Below, piece by piece: positions 33,680 through 45,214 of a DNA stretch of 64,000 bases (position 1 is the stretch's first letter; the number at the start of each line of letters is the position of its first letter). The notes under the pieces are model-generated. The model saw only the letters and a list, made by a program, of their open reading frames with translations, did no database searches and was not told the origin of the DNA. The translations under genes and the position numbers were made by a program. This DNA is from Unio delphinus (lineage: Eukaryota; Mollusca; Bivalvia; Unionida; Unionidae): NCBI GenBank assembly GCA_029339505.1, contig JAQISU010000163.1, positions 3,122,501 to 3,186,500 on the forward strand. The letters run 5' to 3'.

Positions 33680-35800
33680 GTTGCACATAAACACTATGAA
33701 GACTAATTACCCCCAGATTGCCTTTCCTGCAGACTTTGGTTTCTGCAGCATGACTCTTGGAATTATTTGACATGCAGATTTTTTTTAAAATGAGATCTTG
33801 AAGTTTGTAATTGAAAATTATGTTGATCTGAATGCAAATATTAGTGTTGGTCAAGGAAGGTCAATTCATTTTTTTCAAGACATCTGTCTGACTGGACACC
33901 TGCATTTTAAGCAACCTCACTATTAAGTATCATGTATTTTGAGTCATCAGTGAGTTGGATTTCTATTATTACATGTATATACATCATCATTTGGAGGAGT
34001 TATTGGCCCTGCCTGGAAAATAACATAAATTCTTCTGTATAAAACATGCCAAAGCAGGTTGCAGTCAGTTTGTGTTACTATTTGGGATGCAACTGTCATT
34101 AATTGGTCTAATGTTACATATTATATTTGATTTGACAGGGAATAGGAAGAATTCAACCCTCATTGCAGTCAGGGTGAAAGTGCATCAGACAGACCAGAAA
34201 TTAATGGGTGTAAATCAGCAGGGACTTGTAAACTCTTGATACACTATATGATACTTTTTAGTGCCATGATTTTCCTCCATGGAAACACATCAGCTGCTAA
34301 ATACCGTATAACTAAAGGGGTTCAATTCTTTTACTGATGTAAATTGATGGGAATATATTTAGTACAGGTATGTCATTCATCCATATCAATGTTTTCTTTA
34401 ATTCACCTGCAACAATAAACTTGCATGACCATTTGCTATAAGAAACACGGATGCTTTGTTTAGGCATTTATGAGTTCCTTTTTGCTGAAAAATAAGGTCC
34501 TAGTGAATTCCATTCCGCATGCAATGATTTCCTTTAGTTAGTGTTATGGAATTCAGTGGGTTTAATTCAGCATCACATCTCACTTATCTGTCTAATAGAC
34601 TGTTTACCAAACCAATCAGTCTCCAATCTGATGCAAAATACAGTATACCCCAGAAATCAGAGATTTTAAATGCCATAATGAAACAGAATGGGCTCATCCG
34701 TTTCCTGCGATAGTCATTTCATTGTCCCAGAATTGAAATGGATTTAATTTGAAGATCATGAGAGTAGAAAATTCTTGTCATGATACAATATGCTGATGTT
34801 AATCCACATAGGTTTGAATACATATGGTAGTCAGATTTGCACATAAATGCACAAGAAATTTTAAAGCTCCATTTGGAATGCAGATTTGATTAGATTGTTG
34901 CAGTATTCTGCCATATGACCCAATCTGCCAATTACCTACACTAGCATTGTGAATGACCCAATATTTGTGGCCATTTCTTTTCACAATAGCAATTTATTTA
35001 TAAATGCTGTACTAAATAGTGCCTTAACCTTGCACTGATGGTCTTAGGTTTGATCCCTGGTATTGGCATTACCCATGCAATGTCAGTAATGTCCTGGTTC
35101 CTATGTGGCACTAACTGCTGAAAAAATATGCATTCTATAATGTTATCTCATCTAAAATTTCATGTGAAAAATGTGTGGTGATATATTTGTGATGGCACCT
35201 ACCACCCTATCTTTTTGAAATTTGTGCAAGCCGATAATTCCCTCGAGGACAAGACAAGGCATTTCTAAAAACATTCTTATACATTAATATGTACATTACC
35301 TATACAACTTTGAAAAATCTTTGAAATTTGAAGGCTGCCTTAAAAAGGCTTTCAGTTTTTCTCCTAGCTGTTGGAATTTATTTAAGGGAATACTAAAGTT
35401 TATAACTAAATGTGTCATAAATTAATTTAAGAACTTTGGCTATTTTTATATTTCTAAAAATTATTGAATAAAAAAAAATTAGCAGAACATTATCTGGATA
35501 AAAAGATCACAATAAAAATGTTTGGAAGTCTTTGTAAGCTCCTTGAAAAACAACTAGAACTGTTTATAAAATTTACTTAAAATGAATGTTAAAGTTAAAA
35601 CTTAGAAAAGGAAGTGAGAAAAGTGTGTTTTATCAGATGTGTGGGCTGTATAATATAACATGACTTAAAAAGATAAGTGTTTGTGGAGACCACTTCTCAT
35701 TTAAGACTAGATAATCATGTGAATTGATTAGTTACTTGTCGTATACCAGAAAAGCTTATCCATAATCTATCATTTATCTGCATTTAGCATAAGTTGGTAG
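33680..35800. other. Unannotated single-copy-looking DNA
   Basis: The longest stretch in the left half with neither a repeat array nor a recognised mobile element. No frame looks coding. Conserved regulatory sequence cannot be excluded. Confidence 0.5.
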
Positions 35801-35809
35801 TAAGCAACC

Positions 35810-36120
35810 TACCATTCCAGTGATCTAGTGGTAAGAGCATTTGCCTTGATGCAAGAAGTTGCAGGTTTGAACCACAGTTGAGTCATATCAAAGACTTAAA
35901 AAGTGTTCCTAAAAGCTGTCTTGCTTGGCACTTGATATTAAGAGGTTAGTGTTAGGACTGGTCACCCTGGTGTCAAGATAATGTGACTGTGTGAGACATC
36001 ATGATACGTGTCTATGGCATGATGCCTCAGTGCTAGACATCACAATAAACTACCACACTGCAGACATTTTAGTGATATGACTGATCAATTGTTAAAGTTA
36101 TGTTAAAAATTCAAATCACA
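35810..36120 (+). mobile_element. tRNA-derived SINE family 2
   Basis: The head reads gtgatctagtggtaagagc and the B box caggtttgaacc. The complete core follows, then 'gttaaagttatgttaaaaat' and an eroded tail. Confidence 0.8.
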
Positions 36121-36479
36121 CACATACACATACTCCTATACTATTTGGAGGATTGTCACAAACTTTACACACACATTTATCCATTGGTCCTTAATGAATA
36201 TAGTGTTCCTTTGACATCCAGTATGGCCACCATAGGGGCCATCTTGAAAATCTTAATATTACTTCTCCCAAAGGAAACAATAATATAGCCATAGGATTTT
36301 CACTGGAAGACTTTTTATAGCTGTTGCAAAATTTGTGCTGCTTGCAAATCTAAATATGGCCACCACAATGCTGATCTTGATTTTGTTTTATTGCTCATGA
36401 ATTGAATGGGTGGTAATGTTAGTATGAAGTTTATACTGAGTGTATTCTTATGATGTCTGACTTTACTAAAAACTGTTTT

Positions 36480-36690
36480 GCTTGGAACTTGGCATAAAGA
36501 GGTTAGTGTTAGGACTGGTCACCCTGGTGTCAAGATAATGTGACTGGGTGAAACATCATACTACATGTCTGTGGCATGATGCCCCAGTGTTAGACATCAC
36601 TATAAACTGTCTCACTGCAGACATTGTAGCAATATGACTGAAAAACTGTTCAAGCTACATTAAAAAATCCTAATCAAACAAACAAACATG
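36480..36690 (+). mobile_element. tRNA-derived SINE family 2, 5'-truncated
   Basis: Only the part 3' of the tRNA-like head is present, from 'aacttggcataaagaggtt' to 'aaaatcctaatcaaacaaac'. It is only about 360 bp from the full copy at 35810 and in the same orientation, so it may be a local partial duplication or a separate truncated insertion. Confidence 0.78.
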
Positions 36691-37105
36691 ATGAAATTCT
36701 AATAGACTTGGAAAGAAAAATAATAATACAGGTGTGCAAAATATCAAGGGTCCCAAATTTTGAATCATTAGTAACAGAAGTGGTCTAATATTAGCTGCAT
36801 AAAAATAGTCCATAATCAAATATTTTTGACAGAGGCTATGACATGTGCTGTTGATTCACATTATCATACACTTTGAATTACATTGAATTTTTAAACTCAC
36901 CATGGAGGATATTAGGAAACATCAGCAAGACAACAGAGATTAACGGAGTTAGTCCAAAAATAATATGTTTGAGGGCAGCTGAGTGTCCCTATTGTTTTGT
37001 TGCTGACACAAGCATCCCTCTCCCATTGATTTAAAAAAAAATCCAGAAATTAATTTGTGCATCTAATTGAGCAGGTTTTGCTCAGTAGTTGAAGCACTTA
37101 GCACC

Positions 37106-37106
<1 letters not shown>

Positions 37107-37161
<55 letters not shown>

Positions 37162-37175
37162 GTATATATACATTT
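37107..37175 (+). repeat. (GT)n-(TA)n microsatellite
   Basis: About 42 bp of (GT)n continuing into tatatatatatatgtatata. Confidence 0.92.
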
Positions 37176-37254
37176 CTTGGGGTTTTTTTTAATTACTTAT
37201 GGCCACGAATCCTTTCCTGTTGAAACATGTAGTCTTGATGATGTTCATACATCA

Positions 37255-37985
37255 AAATAATGTGTAGTGTACCTCACAATAGTATTAGTGTACCTCACAA
37301 TAGTATTAGTGTACCTCACAATAGTATGTAGTGTACCTCATAATAATGTGCAGTGTACTCACAATAATGTGTAGTGTACCTTATAATAATATGTAGTGTA
37401 CCTCATAATAATGTCTAGTGTACCTCATAATAATATGTAGTTTACCTCACAATAATGTGTAGTGTACCTCACAATGTTTAGTGTACCTCATAATAATGTG
37501 TAGTGTACCTCACAATAATATGTAGCTAATCCTTGCAATAATGTGTAGTGTACCTGACAATAATGTGTAGTGTACCTCAGAATAATGTGTAGTATACCTA
37601 CAATAGTATTAGTGTACCTCATAATAATGTGTAATGTACCTCACAATAGTATGTAGTGTACCTCAGAATAATGTGTAGTGTACCTCAGAATAATGTGTAG
37701 GGTACCTCACAATAGTATGTAGTGTACCTCAGAATAATGTGTAGTGTACCTCATAATAATGTGCAGTGTAACTCACAATAATGTGTAGTGTACCTTATAA
37801 TAATGTCTAGTGTACCTCACAATAATGTGTAGTGTACCTCACAATAATATGTAGTTAATCCTTGCAATAATGTGTAGTGTACCTCACAATAATGTGTAGT
37901 GTATCTCACAATAATGTGTAGTGTACCTCACAATAATATGTAGTTAATCTTTGCAATAATGTGTAGTGTACCTCACAATAAGGTA
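37255..37985 (+). repeat. 22-bp minisatellite
   Basis: About thirty-three copies of 'aataatgtgtagtgtacctc' with many single-base and length variants, plus rare 'tatgtagttaatccttgc' variants at about 37520, 37850 and 37940. Confidence 0.9.
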
Positions 37986-38204
37986 ATCATGCATATCACA
38001 TGGTATACTTTCTTGACTCCAGTATGCACTATTGTAGTGAGGGACCACTGCATTATATAGGTCACTATAATGTAACCTTTCTTATCACATTTCATACTTT
38101 AATGACTGCCTTATGCAATGCTGAAGTAAGAAGTCACTGTTTACACAACAAAATAGGAAGTAGCAATGGAAATCAAAGAATTGTAATATTACAAGCAGCA
38201 GTGT

Positions 38205-38278
38205 ATGTTAATAGTATATATGTGGTATGTAAGTAGTATATATGTGGTATGTAAGTAGTATATATGTGGTATGTAGCA
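38205..38278 (+). repeat. 19-bp repeat
   Basis: About four copies of 'agtatatatgtggtatgta'. Confidence 0.85.
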
Positions 38279-38809
38279 TGTTTCAAGTTTAAAGAGGAAG
38301 TATATATAGACCTGAAGCATCATTCTGTGATGTTTCCAAACCAATTTTTGTATTGGTGTCTTAATTTCATTTTGCCTTTGATTATTCATAAGGATAATAA
38401 AATATGTCATGTGATGAAACTAGTTGAGACATTGTTCCTTCATAATTATTAAGCAGTCATTCATGGTTGACTGGATGGTATTTGGCACTTTGACATGTTT
38501 TATGTAATAGCAGTGGTATAAATAACTTTCTTTGTCATCCTCCTTCCAATGTTCTTCAGGGAAGTCATAAAAGTTAATTGTACTTAATTAACACTATGGG
38601 GGAGACGTTCCAAGTAGGCTGTCCTGAGTAAGATTAAAATACAAATACAGAATTTTTTATTTAATTTTCAAATTTAATTTAATGTTGTGAGATCATGTAA
38701 TTATTATAGTTCTCAAGAGCCAAGAACTAAAAGTGAAAATAAATAAGTGGCAAACAATATAATAATTTGACCAGTTTAATGGGATCAATGACTTTACTTG
38801 TATAATAAG

Positions 38810-39620
38810 AAGAGAGTTATACTGTGTGGATTTTGTATTGAGGGACTAACAGAATTATACTGTGTGGATTTGTATTGAGGAGCTAACAGAAGTATACTGT
38901 GTGGATTTGTATTGAGGAGCTAACAGAAGTATACTGTGTGGATTTGTATTGAGGGACTAGCAGAAGTATACTGTGTGGATTTGTATTGAGGGACTAGCAG
39001 AAGTATACTGTGTGGATTTGTATTGAGGGACTAGCAGAATATATACTGTGTGGATTTGTATTGAGGGACTAACAGAAGTTTACTGTGTGGATTTGTATTG
39101 AGGGACTAGCATTAGTATACTGTGTGGATTTGTATTGAGGGACTAGCAGAAGTATACTGTGTGGATGTTGTATTGAGGGACTAACAGAAGTATACTGTAT
39201 GGATTTGTATTGAGGGACTAGCAGAAGTATACTGTGTGGATTTGTATTGAGGGACTAACAGAAGTATACTGTGTGGATTTGTATTGAGGGACTAGCAGAA
39301 TTAAACTGTGTTGATTTGTATTGAGGGACTAACAGAATTAAACTGTGTTGATTTGTATTGAGGGACTAACAGAAGTATACTGTGTGGATTTGTATTGAGG
39401 GACTAGCAGAAGTATACTGTGTGGATTTGTATTGAGGGACTAACAAAAGTATACTGTGTGGATTTGTATTGAGGGACTAGCAGAAGTATACTGTGTGGAT
39501 TTGTATTGAGGGACTAACAGAAGTATACTGTGTGGATTTGTATTGAGGGACTAGCAGAAGTATACTGTGTGGATTTGTATTGAGGGACTAACAGAAGTAT
39601 ATTTATATTGAGGGACTAAT
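38810..39620 (+). repeat. 37-bp minisatellite
   Basis: About twenty-one copies of 'gtatactgtgtggatttgta' + 'ttgagggactagcagaa'. 'agcag' and 'aacag' variants alternate near the end. Confidence 0.92.
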
Positions 39621-39624
39621 GTGC

Positions 39625-41038
39625 CATTATGGGAAGATATGAACAGCATAGATCTGCTATCATAGTAGATCTGTCTGTTCTGCTTAACCTAAGAGCTAGA
39701 ATGGAATGATCTGTTTGTAACAGTGCATATATCAGACCCGCTATTATAATGTACTGGTGCAAACTATGTTAAATCTGTCATTACATTTGCATGTATTGGT
39801 ACATTGTACATGTTTGTTAAACCAGTCATTTTATAAAGTTGAACTTTTTTAGGTGCAGTGCATTATACAGTTTAATAAATAAATATGTATTACCAATAAA
39901 TATTCTTTTATGACCATACATAGAATCTAATCCAAGGTCTGTAAAATTTCCCTCATTGCAAACTTTAAATGCGTCAACAGAACTTCTTATGTTGAATCAG
40001 GAATGATATGTCAGAAATATAGACTGGTGTATCGATATTTCTGAGTTTTTAACCAATAGTAAAGGGAGACTTTGAAATCATTTATGATGTCAGCAGTACT
40101 TCTGTTCCAATTCAACACTAAAATTTCTTTTGAAAACATCGTTATCCATACCATTTAAATACAAAAAAGGCTGTTTAATTTTTATCTTTGTTAGAACTTT
40201 TTAAAGTATGTACTAAAATACACTGTATATATACTTTATGGTATTTATGATAACACAGGTAAGATGGAGTTTGTGTTACTTGATTAACACAAACAGAAAA
40301 GACCCTGAGTTGATGACACTTTAGCTAGCAGTGTGCTTGTTCTGCATGGATAATTAGGGTCCATTTGTCAGCTTTTAATGGCACTTTCCACACACTATTG
40401 TCTGTATCATGCTATGGAAATGGGAGCAAAGTGTCTTTCCCAAAGAGAGACCCTATGGTTCTGACTTGGGGTGGTGTCAAACCCACACTACTTGAATTAT
40501 GAGTAGGATGTTCTACCAAGCAAGCTACTGTCACTTCTTGTAATTAAGGTACATCCACTATAGTGGATATGTGTAGTTACATTCACTGGTCAAATATTGT
40601 ATGGAAATTTGACTCCCTCAGTAAATTGAGTTTTTCCCATGGATAATTAAGGCCATGCCCAACCTATTCAGACTTCATTCTGTATCATATGACCAGGCAG
40701 GAGGGTTCAGCAGACCAAATGTGATTGGATTTTTTTTTATTATTCATAAAAAACCCCACATGAAATTCAGTGCAAGACTGGATCATTCATTTTCATTTAG
40801 CTGGACAGGAAACAGTTGTGATATTGAAAGCAGCTTATATGTTATCAAATGAGGATTTACCAAAACCTTATTGATTCATGCCGAAATTACAGCATCCTTG
40901 TTCAAGGACATATATTGTGAGTTAATTGAGAGAAGGGATTGTTGGCTGTTCACAAGATAATTCAAGGAAGAAAGTGTTGGACATTGGAAGATTTGAAGCA
41001 CTGATTATTACCGACAGTTAGTCATATAAGATATATCC
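39625..41038. other. Unannotated DNA except SINE family 3
   Basis: Nothing else recognised. Confidence 0.5.
40372..40540 (-). mobile_element. tRNA-derived SINE family 3, second copy
   Basis: Same order of blocks as 6290-6462: 'taatggcactttccacacac', 'gtgtctttcccaaagagag', 'caaacccacactact' and a reverse A box 'ttctaccaagcaagctactg'. It is diverged but alignable by eye. Confidence 0.68.
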
Positions 41039-41039
41039 T

Positions 41040-41256
41040 TCATTACTGTACAAACTTGTAAGTCATGTCAAACTGCAAACAAGAAAGACCCTGATCTGCC
41101 ATAGCAAATGCATCTGCAGTTTAGGATCTGTCTTTGTTATTTTGATTACTTCTAAGAAACTGCACAGACCCAGATCTGCTGGCATGTGATGTGATGGCAG
41201 ATCTGGGTCTATGCAGGTTCCAGTTGGACTTGTCTTATAGGCGAGTATATATGGTA
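41040..41256. mobile_element. Fold-back element copy, same family
   Basis: Shares 'aaactgcaaacaagaaagac', 'cctgatctgccata', 'gattacttctaagaaactgc' and 'agacccagatctg' with the copy at 55815, including the internal inverted structure, and ends 'gcgagtatatatggtat'. Confidence 0.62.
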
Positions 41257-41475
41257 TATAATTGTTAAGAGTGAAAAATCTGGCCATTTCAACTGGCTTG
41301 GTCAGTCGGTTTGAGTTTATTTTATTTATATAATTGTTAAGAGTGAAAAATCTGGCCATTTTAACTGGCTTGGTCAGTCTGTTTGAGTTTATTTTATTTA
41401 TATAATTGTTAAGAGTGAAAAATCTGGCCATTTCAACTGGCTTGGTCAGTCAGTTTCAGTTTATTTTATTTATGC
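41257..41475 (+). repeat. 72-bp repeat, three copies
   Basis: 'ataattgttaagagtgaaaa' ... 'ggcttggtcagtc' ... 'gtttattttattta', adjoining the right end of a fold-back element. Confidence 0.88.
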
Positions 41476-41479
41476 CTAC

Positions 41480-42540
41480 CATAAGGCAGGTATTGTATTA
41501 TTATTTTGTCTGTCTGTCTGTCTATCCATACTTATGTCCATCAATGTCACCAATTTTGTTTTGTTACATCTGGGGTTTGAACGTAAATTAACAAGATCAA
41601 GTAAAACCCACCATTCAAATTTCCAAAACTATTTATATAAAATTAAAAATCAGACACAGTGAAAGAATTAAAAATAACATTGTATGAATTCCTAGGATGT
41701 AATCCTAATATTCCTGAAATGTTCAATCGATTTCTAACTAAACTGTTCTAAATAACCCAAAGGAAGCCTATATAGTGCTTATATGCTACCATGATAACAC
41801 TACTAAATTCAACAGAATTATTAATCCAGTTTTTTTATACATGTACTTTAATATAATCTCTTGAACAAAGAATATCACTGAAGTCCAGGAAAAGTTCACA
41901 TAATCCATGTGAATTAATTAACTGTTCACATCCTTGAATATAAGATAAGATAAGATAAGAGTTCTTTATTTCAGACTACAAAGTCCATATAATTATTTAA
42001 TCCTAAAGTACTGAAACTTTTTTGACTCTGCTATATCAAGCAACATGTGAATCACAAATTCTTCACTGAGAGTTATTAATGCTCTATGTAAGTAAAAGAA
42101 TAAGCATTGTGCGTGCATCTTCATTATATAGTGTTATTGCGTATTTCAAATAAACACTATTTCATTCATTAGAATTTCTCAGCAGTTGAATCTTATTATT
42201 TCAACATGTCATAAACAAAAACAGACTTGATTAGACCTAGGATCTCCTTGAACCAATCAAATGCTACACCATGCATGTTAAAGCAATTGCATATTGAATT
42301 GCCATGCTTTTTTATGCACCTACATTCATACTAGCATGTCATTCTTACCTGCTTGGTTGTTGATTTCAGGGTAGATCAAACTTGCCTTGAACTAAACTAT
42401 TATGATAGAATATAGAGAAGAATAGACATGTACTTTTACATTTGTACTAACCATTTAATTAATGGAGATACAATATAGCTTCATAGCTCAAAACAACTTG
42501 AATAAAAATTATATTATATATTCAAATGATACATAATTTT
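41480..42540. other. Unannotated DNA
   Basis: A short (GATAA)n run at 41941-41960 (ataagataagataag) is the only structure noted. Confidence 0.5.
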
Positions 42541-42542
42541 TT

Positions 42543-43325
42543 AACGGTGTCCACACAATTACATGCATTGCCCATAGTCTCTTCTGTATTTCCCAAACTT
42601 TAACAGTGTCCACACAATTACTTGCATTGCCCATTGTCTCTTCTGTATTTCCCAAACTTTAACAGTGTCCACACCATTACTTGCATTGCCCATTGTCTCT
42701 TCTGTAGTTCCCAAACTTTAACAGTGTCCACACAATTACTTGCATTGCCCATTGTCTCTCTGCTGTATTTCCCAAACTTTAACAGTGTCCACACAATTAC
42801 TTGCATTGCCCATTGTCTCTTCTGTATTTCCCAAACTTTAACAGTGTCCACACAATTACTTGCATTGCCCATTGTCTCTCTGCTGTATTTCCCAAACTTT
42901 AACGGTGTCCACACAATTACTTGCATTGCCCATTGTCTCTTCTGTATTTCCCAAACTTTAACAGTGTCCACACAATTACTTGCATTGCCAATTGTCTCTC
43001 TGCTGTATTTCCCAAACTTTAACAGTGTCCACACAATTACTTGCATTGCCCATTGTCTCTTCTGTATTTCCCAAACTTTAACAGTGTCCACACAATTACT
43101 TGCATTGCCCATTGTCTCTCTGCTGTATTTCCCAAACTTTAATGGTGTCCACACAATTACTTGCATTGCCCATTGTCTCTTCTGTATTTCCCAAACTTAA
43201 ACAGTGTCCACACAATTACTTGCATTGCCCATTGTCTCTCTGCTGTATTTCCCAAACTTTAACAGTGTCCACACAATTACTTGCATTGTCTCTCTTCTGT
43301 AGTTCCCAAACTTTAACAGTTTGCT
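42543..43325 (+). repeat. 59/61-bp satellite organised as alternating dimers
   Basis: Thirteen copies of 'gtccacacaattacttgcat' ... 'cccaaactttaacagt'. Monomers with 'gtctcttctgtattt' alternate with 'gtctctctgctgtattt', giving a 120-bp dimer, itself a multiple of three. That is why long frames stay open on both strands; I do not call them genes. Confidence 0.9.
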
Positions 43326-43796
43326 TGCAGTTGGGTTAAGGAAGAAATTTTTTTAGGTTCATACTTGGAAGGTCAAGGTCACTATGACTGAAACAAGAAA
43401 ATTTGTTTCTGCTCAGTTGCTTGAGTTTATCATGATCTGCTTTACTAATCTTTATGATTGGTTTGTACTCAAGGCAAGGAAGAAGCCTGTTGATTTGAGG
43501 GTCAAAAAGGCCAAAGGTTAAGGTCATGGTATTTTTTTTTATTTTGGCATCAATATCCCTTTAAATTTGACAGGATTTGTTACAGTGTATGGTTGGTCTA
43601 AACCTTGTGTACCCAATTTGTTTTCAAACCAGTTTGACTTTTTGAATGTTAAACATTTTACAGACTTTAAGTAATTACAGAGCTGAATGTTCACAGTGCT
43701 AGTGAAACATAGGTGAGAAATGGGTATCCCATTTCCAGAAGTGTTATTGTTGTTGTTGTTATGATCTGATTCACTGTTGCACATACAGTCATGAAA

Positions 43797-44150
43797 CTTG
43801 AGGAGTGTATTTATCATGAAGGGTACAGTTGAGGAGTGTATTTATCATGAAGGGTACAGTTGAGGAGTGTATTTATCATGAAGGGTACAGTTGAGGAGTG
43901 TATTTATCATGAAGGGTACAGTTGAGGAGTGTATTTATCATGAAGGGTACAGTTGAGGAGTGTATTTATCATGAAGGGAACTGTTGAGGAGTGTATTTAT
44001 CATGAAGGGTACAGTTGAGGAGTGTATTTATCATGAAGGGTACAGTTGAGGAGTGTATTTATCATGAAGGGTACTGTTGAGGAGTGTATTTATCATGAAG
44101 GGAACTGTTGCACATACTGCCATGAAACTTGAGGAGTGTATTTATCATGA
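43797..44150 (+). repeat. 31-bp minisatellite flanked by a longer repeat
   Basis: Ten copies of 'ttgaggagtgtatttatcat' + 'gaagggtacag'. Both ends carry 'actgttgcacatac' + 'catgaaacttgagg', so the array seems to have grown inside one longer unit. Confidence 0.9.
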
Positions 44151-44267
44151 AGGTCACTGTTCATTAAAGGCAGCAGGAGGTCACAGTGACACACTTCTGA
44201 CATTTGCATATTTGGTAAATGCTTCAACAAGCAGTACTACCTATACCTTCAAATAGCAAATGATATG

Positions 44268-44640
44268 CTGTGTACATGAAATTGTACAGTTTATAACTAT
44301 GGTCATGCTTGAGAATGTACATGGAATTGTACAGTTTATAACTATGGTCATGCTTGAGAATGTACATGGAATTGTACAGTTTATAACTATGGTCATGCTT
44401 GAGAATGTACATGAAATTGTATAGTTTATAACTATTGTCATGCTTGAGAATGTACATGGAATTGTACAGTTTATAACTATGGTCATGCTTGAGAATGTAC
44501 ATGGAATTGTACAGTTTATAACTATGGTCATGCTTGAGAATGTACATGAAATTGTACAGTTTATAACTATTGTCATGCTTGAGAATGTACATGGAATTGT
44601 ACAGTTTATAACTATGGTCATGCTTGAGAATGTACATCAA
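44268..44640 (+). repeat. 45-bp minisatellite
   Basis: Eight copies of 'gtacatggaattgtacagtt' + 'tataactatggtcatgcttg' + 'agaat', with a variant (gaaattgta, attgtc) recurring at the third and sixth positions. It is open on both strands because 45 is a multiple of three. Confidence 0.92.
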
Positions 44641-45119
44641 CACTTTTTGATCCTCATGCTATCAATTCTGACCATCAGGGTGCTTAGATAGATCAGCAGC
44701 AGCCATATTTGTGATGTTCTGGAAGATTTACTCTCATTATATCATGTTTGGAAGTTAAAATAATTATTTGAACCTAGTTTTTAAAAATCACACAATTAGT
44801 CTTGATAACATGAAAGAAGAACTAGGTGAAAATGCAAGGAGATAGCTGCGCATACACATTATAATTTATGCCTGCACTGAAGATAAGCAGCCATTAATTA
44901 GTTGTAGGTAATTGTTAGACTTGTTTAATCTGTCCTTACAAATTATGGTAATAAGGAATCATTGTTAAAAATGCTAAATTTGGAGTAAAAAGAAATTGCC
45001 TATAACAATGACATTGATAGTTTTATATTAGTTTCATTTCATTCTTTGGGGGGGGTAGGGAGGAACTACCAAGCAGAGAATGTATGTATATGGATACACA
45101 GATGGTTGTTTGAGACCAT

Positions 45120-45212
45120 GAAATCAAAAGTTCTGCCTGAGAAAATTGACCAAAATCAATATTGATCTGTTCTACCTGATAAAATTGACCAAAATCAATA
45201 CAGATCTGTTCT
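45120..45212 (+). repeat. 39-bp direct repeat, two copies
   Basis: 'gaaaattgaccaaaatcaat' and 'taaaattgaccaaaatcaat', each followed by gatctgttct. Confidence 0.75.
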
Positions 45213-45214
45213 GC

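Noticed and set aside
42618..43200. Open frames of 182 and 192 codons on opposite strands
   Set aside because: Product of the 120-bp dimer satellite; no start context, no non-repeat domain, and no reason to favour either strand.
44224..44643. Open frame of 139 codons (MYILKHDHSYKLYNS-type repeats)
   Set aside because: 45-bp satellite with a period divisible by three; other frames are open too.
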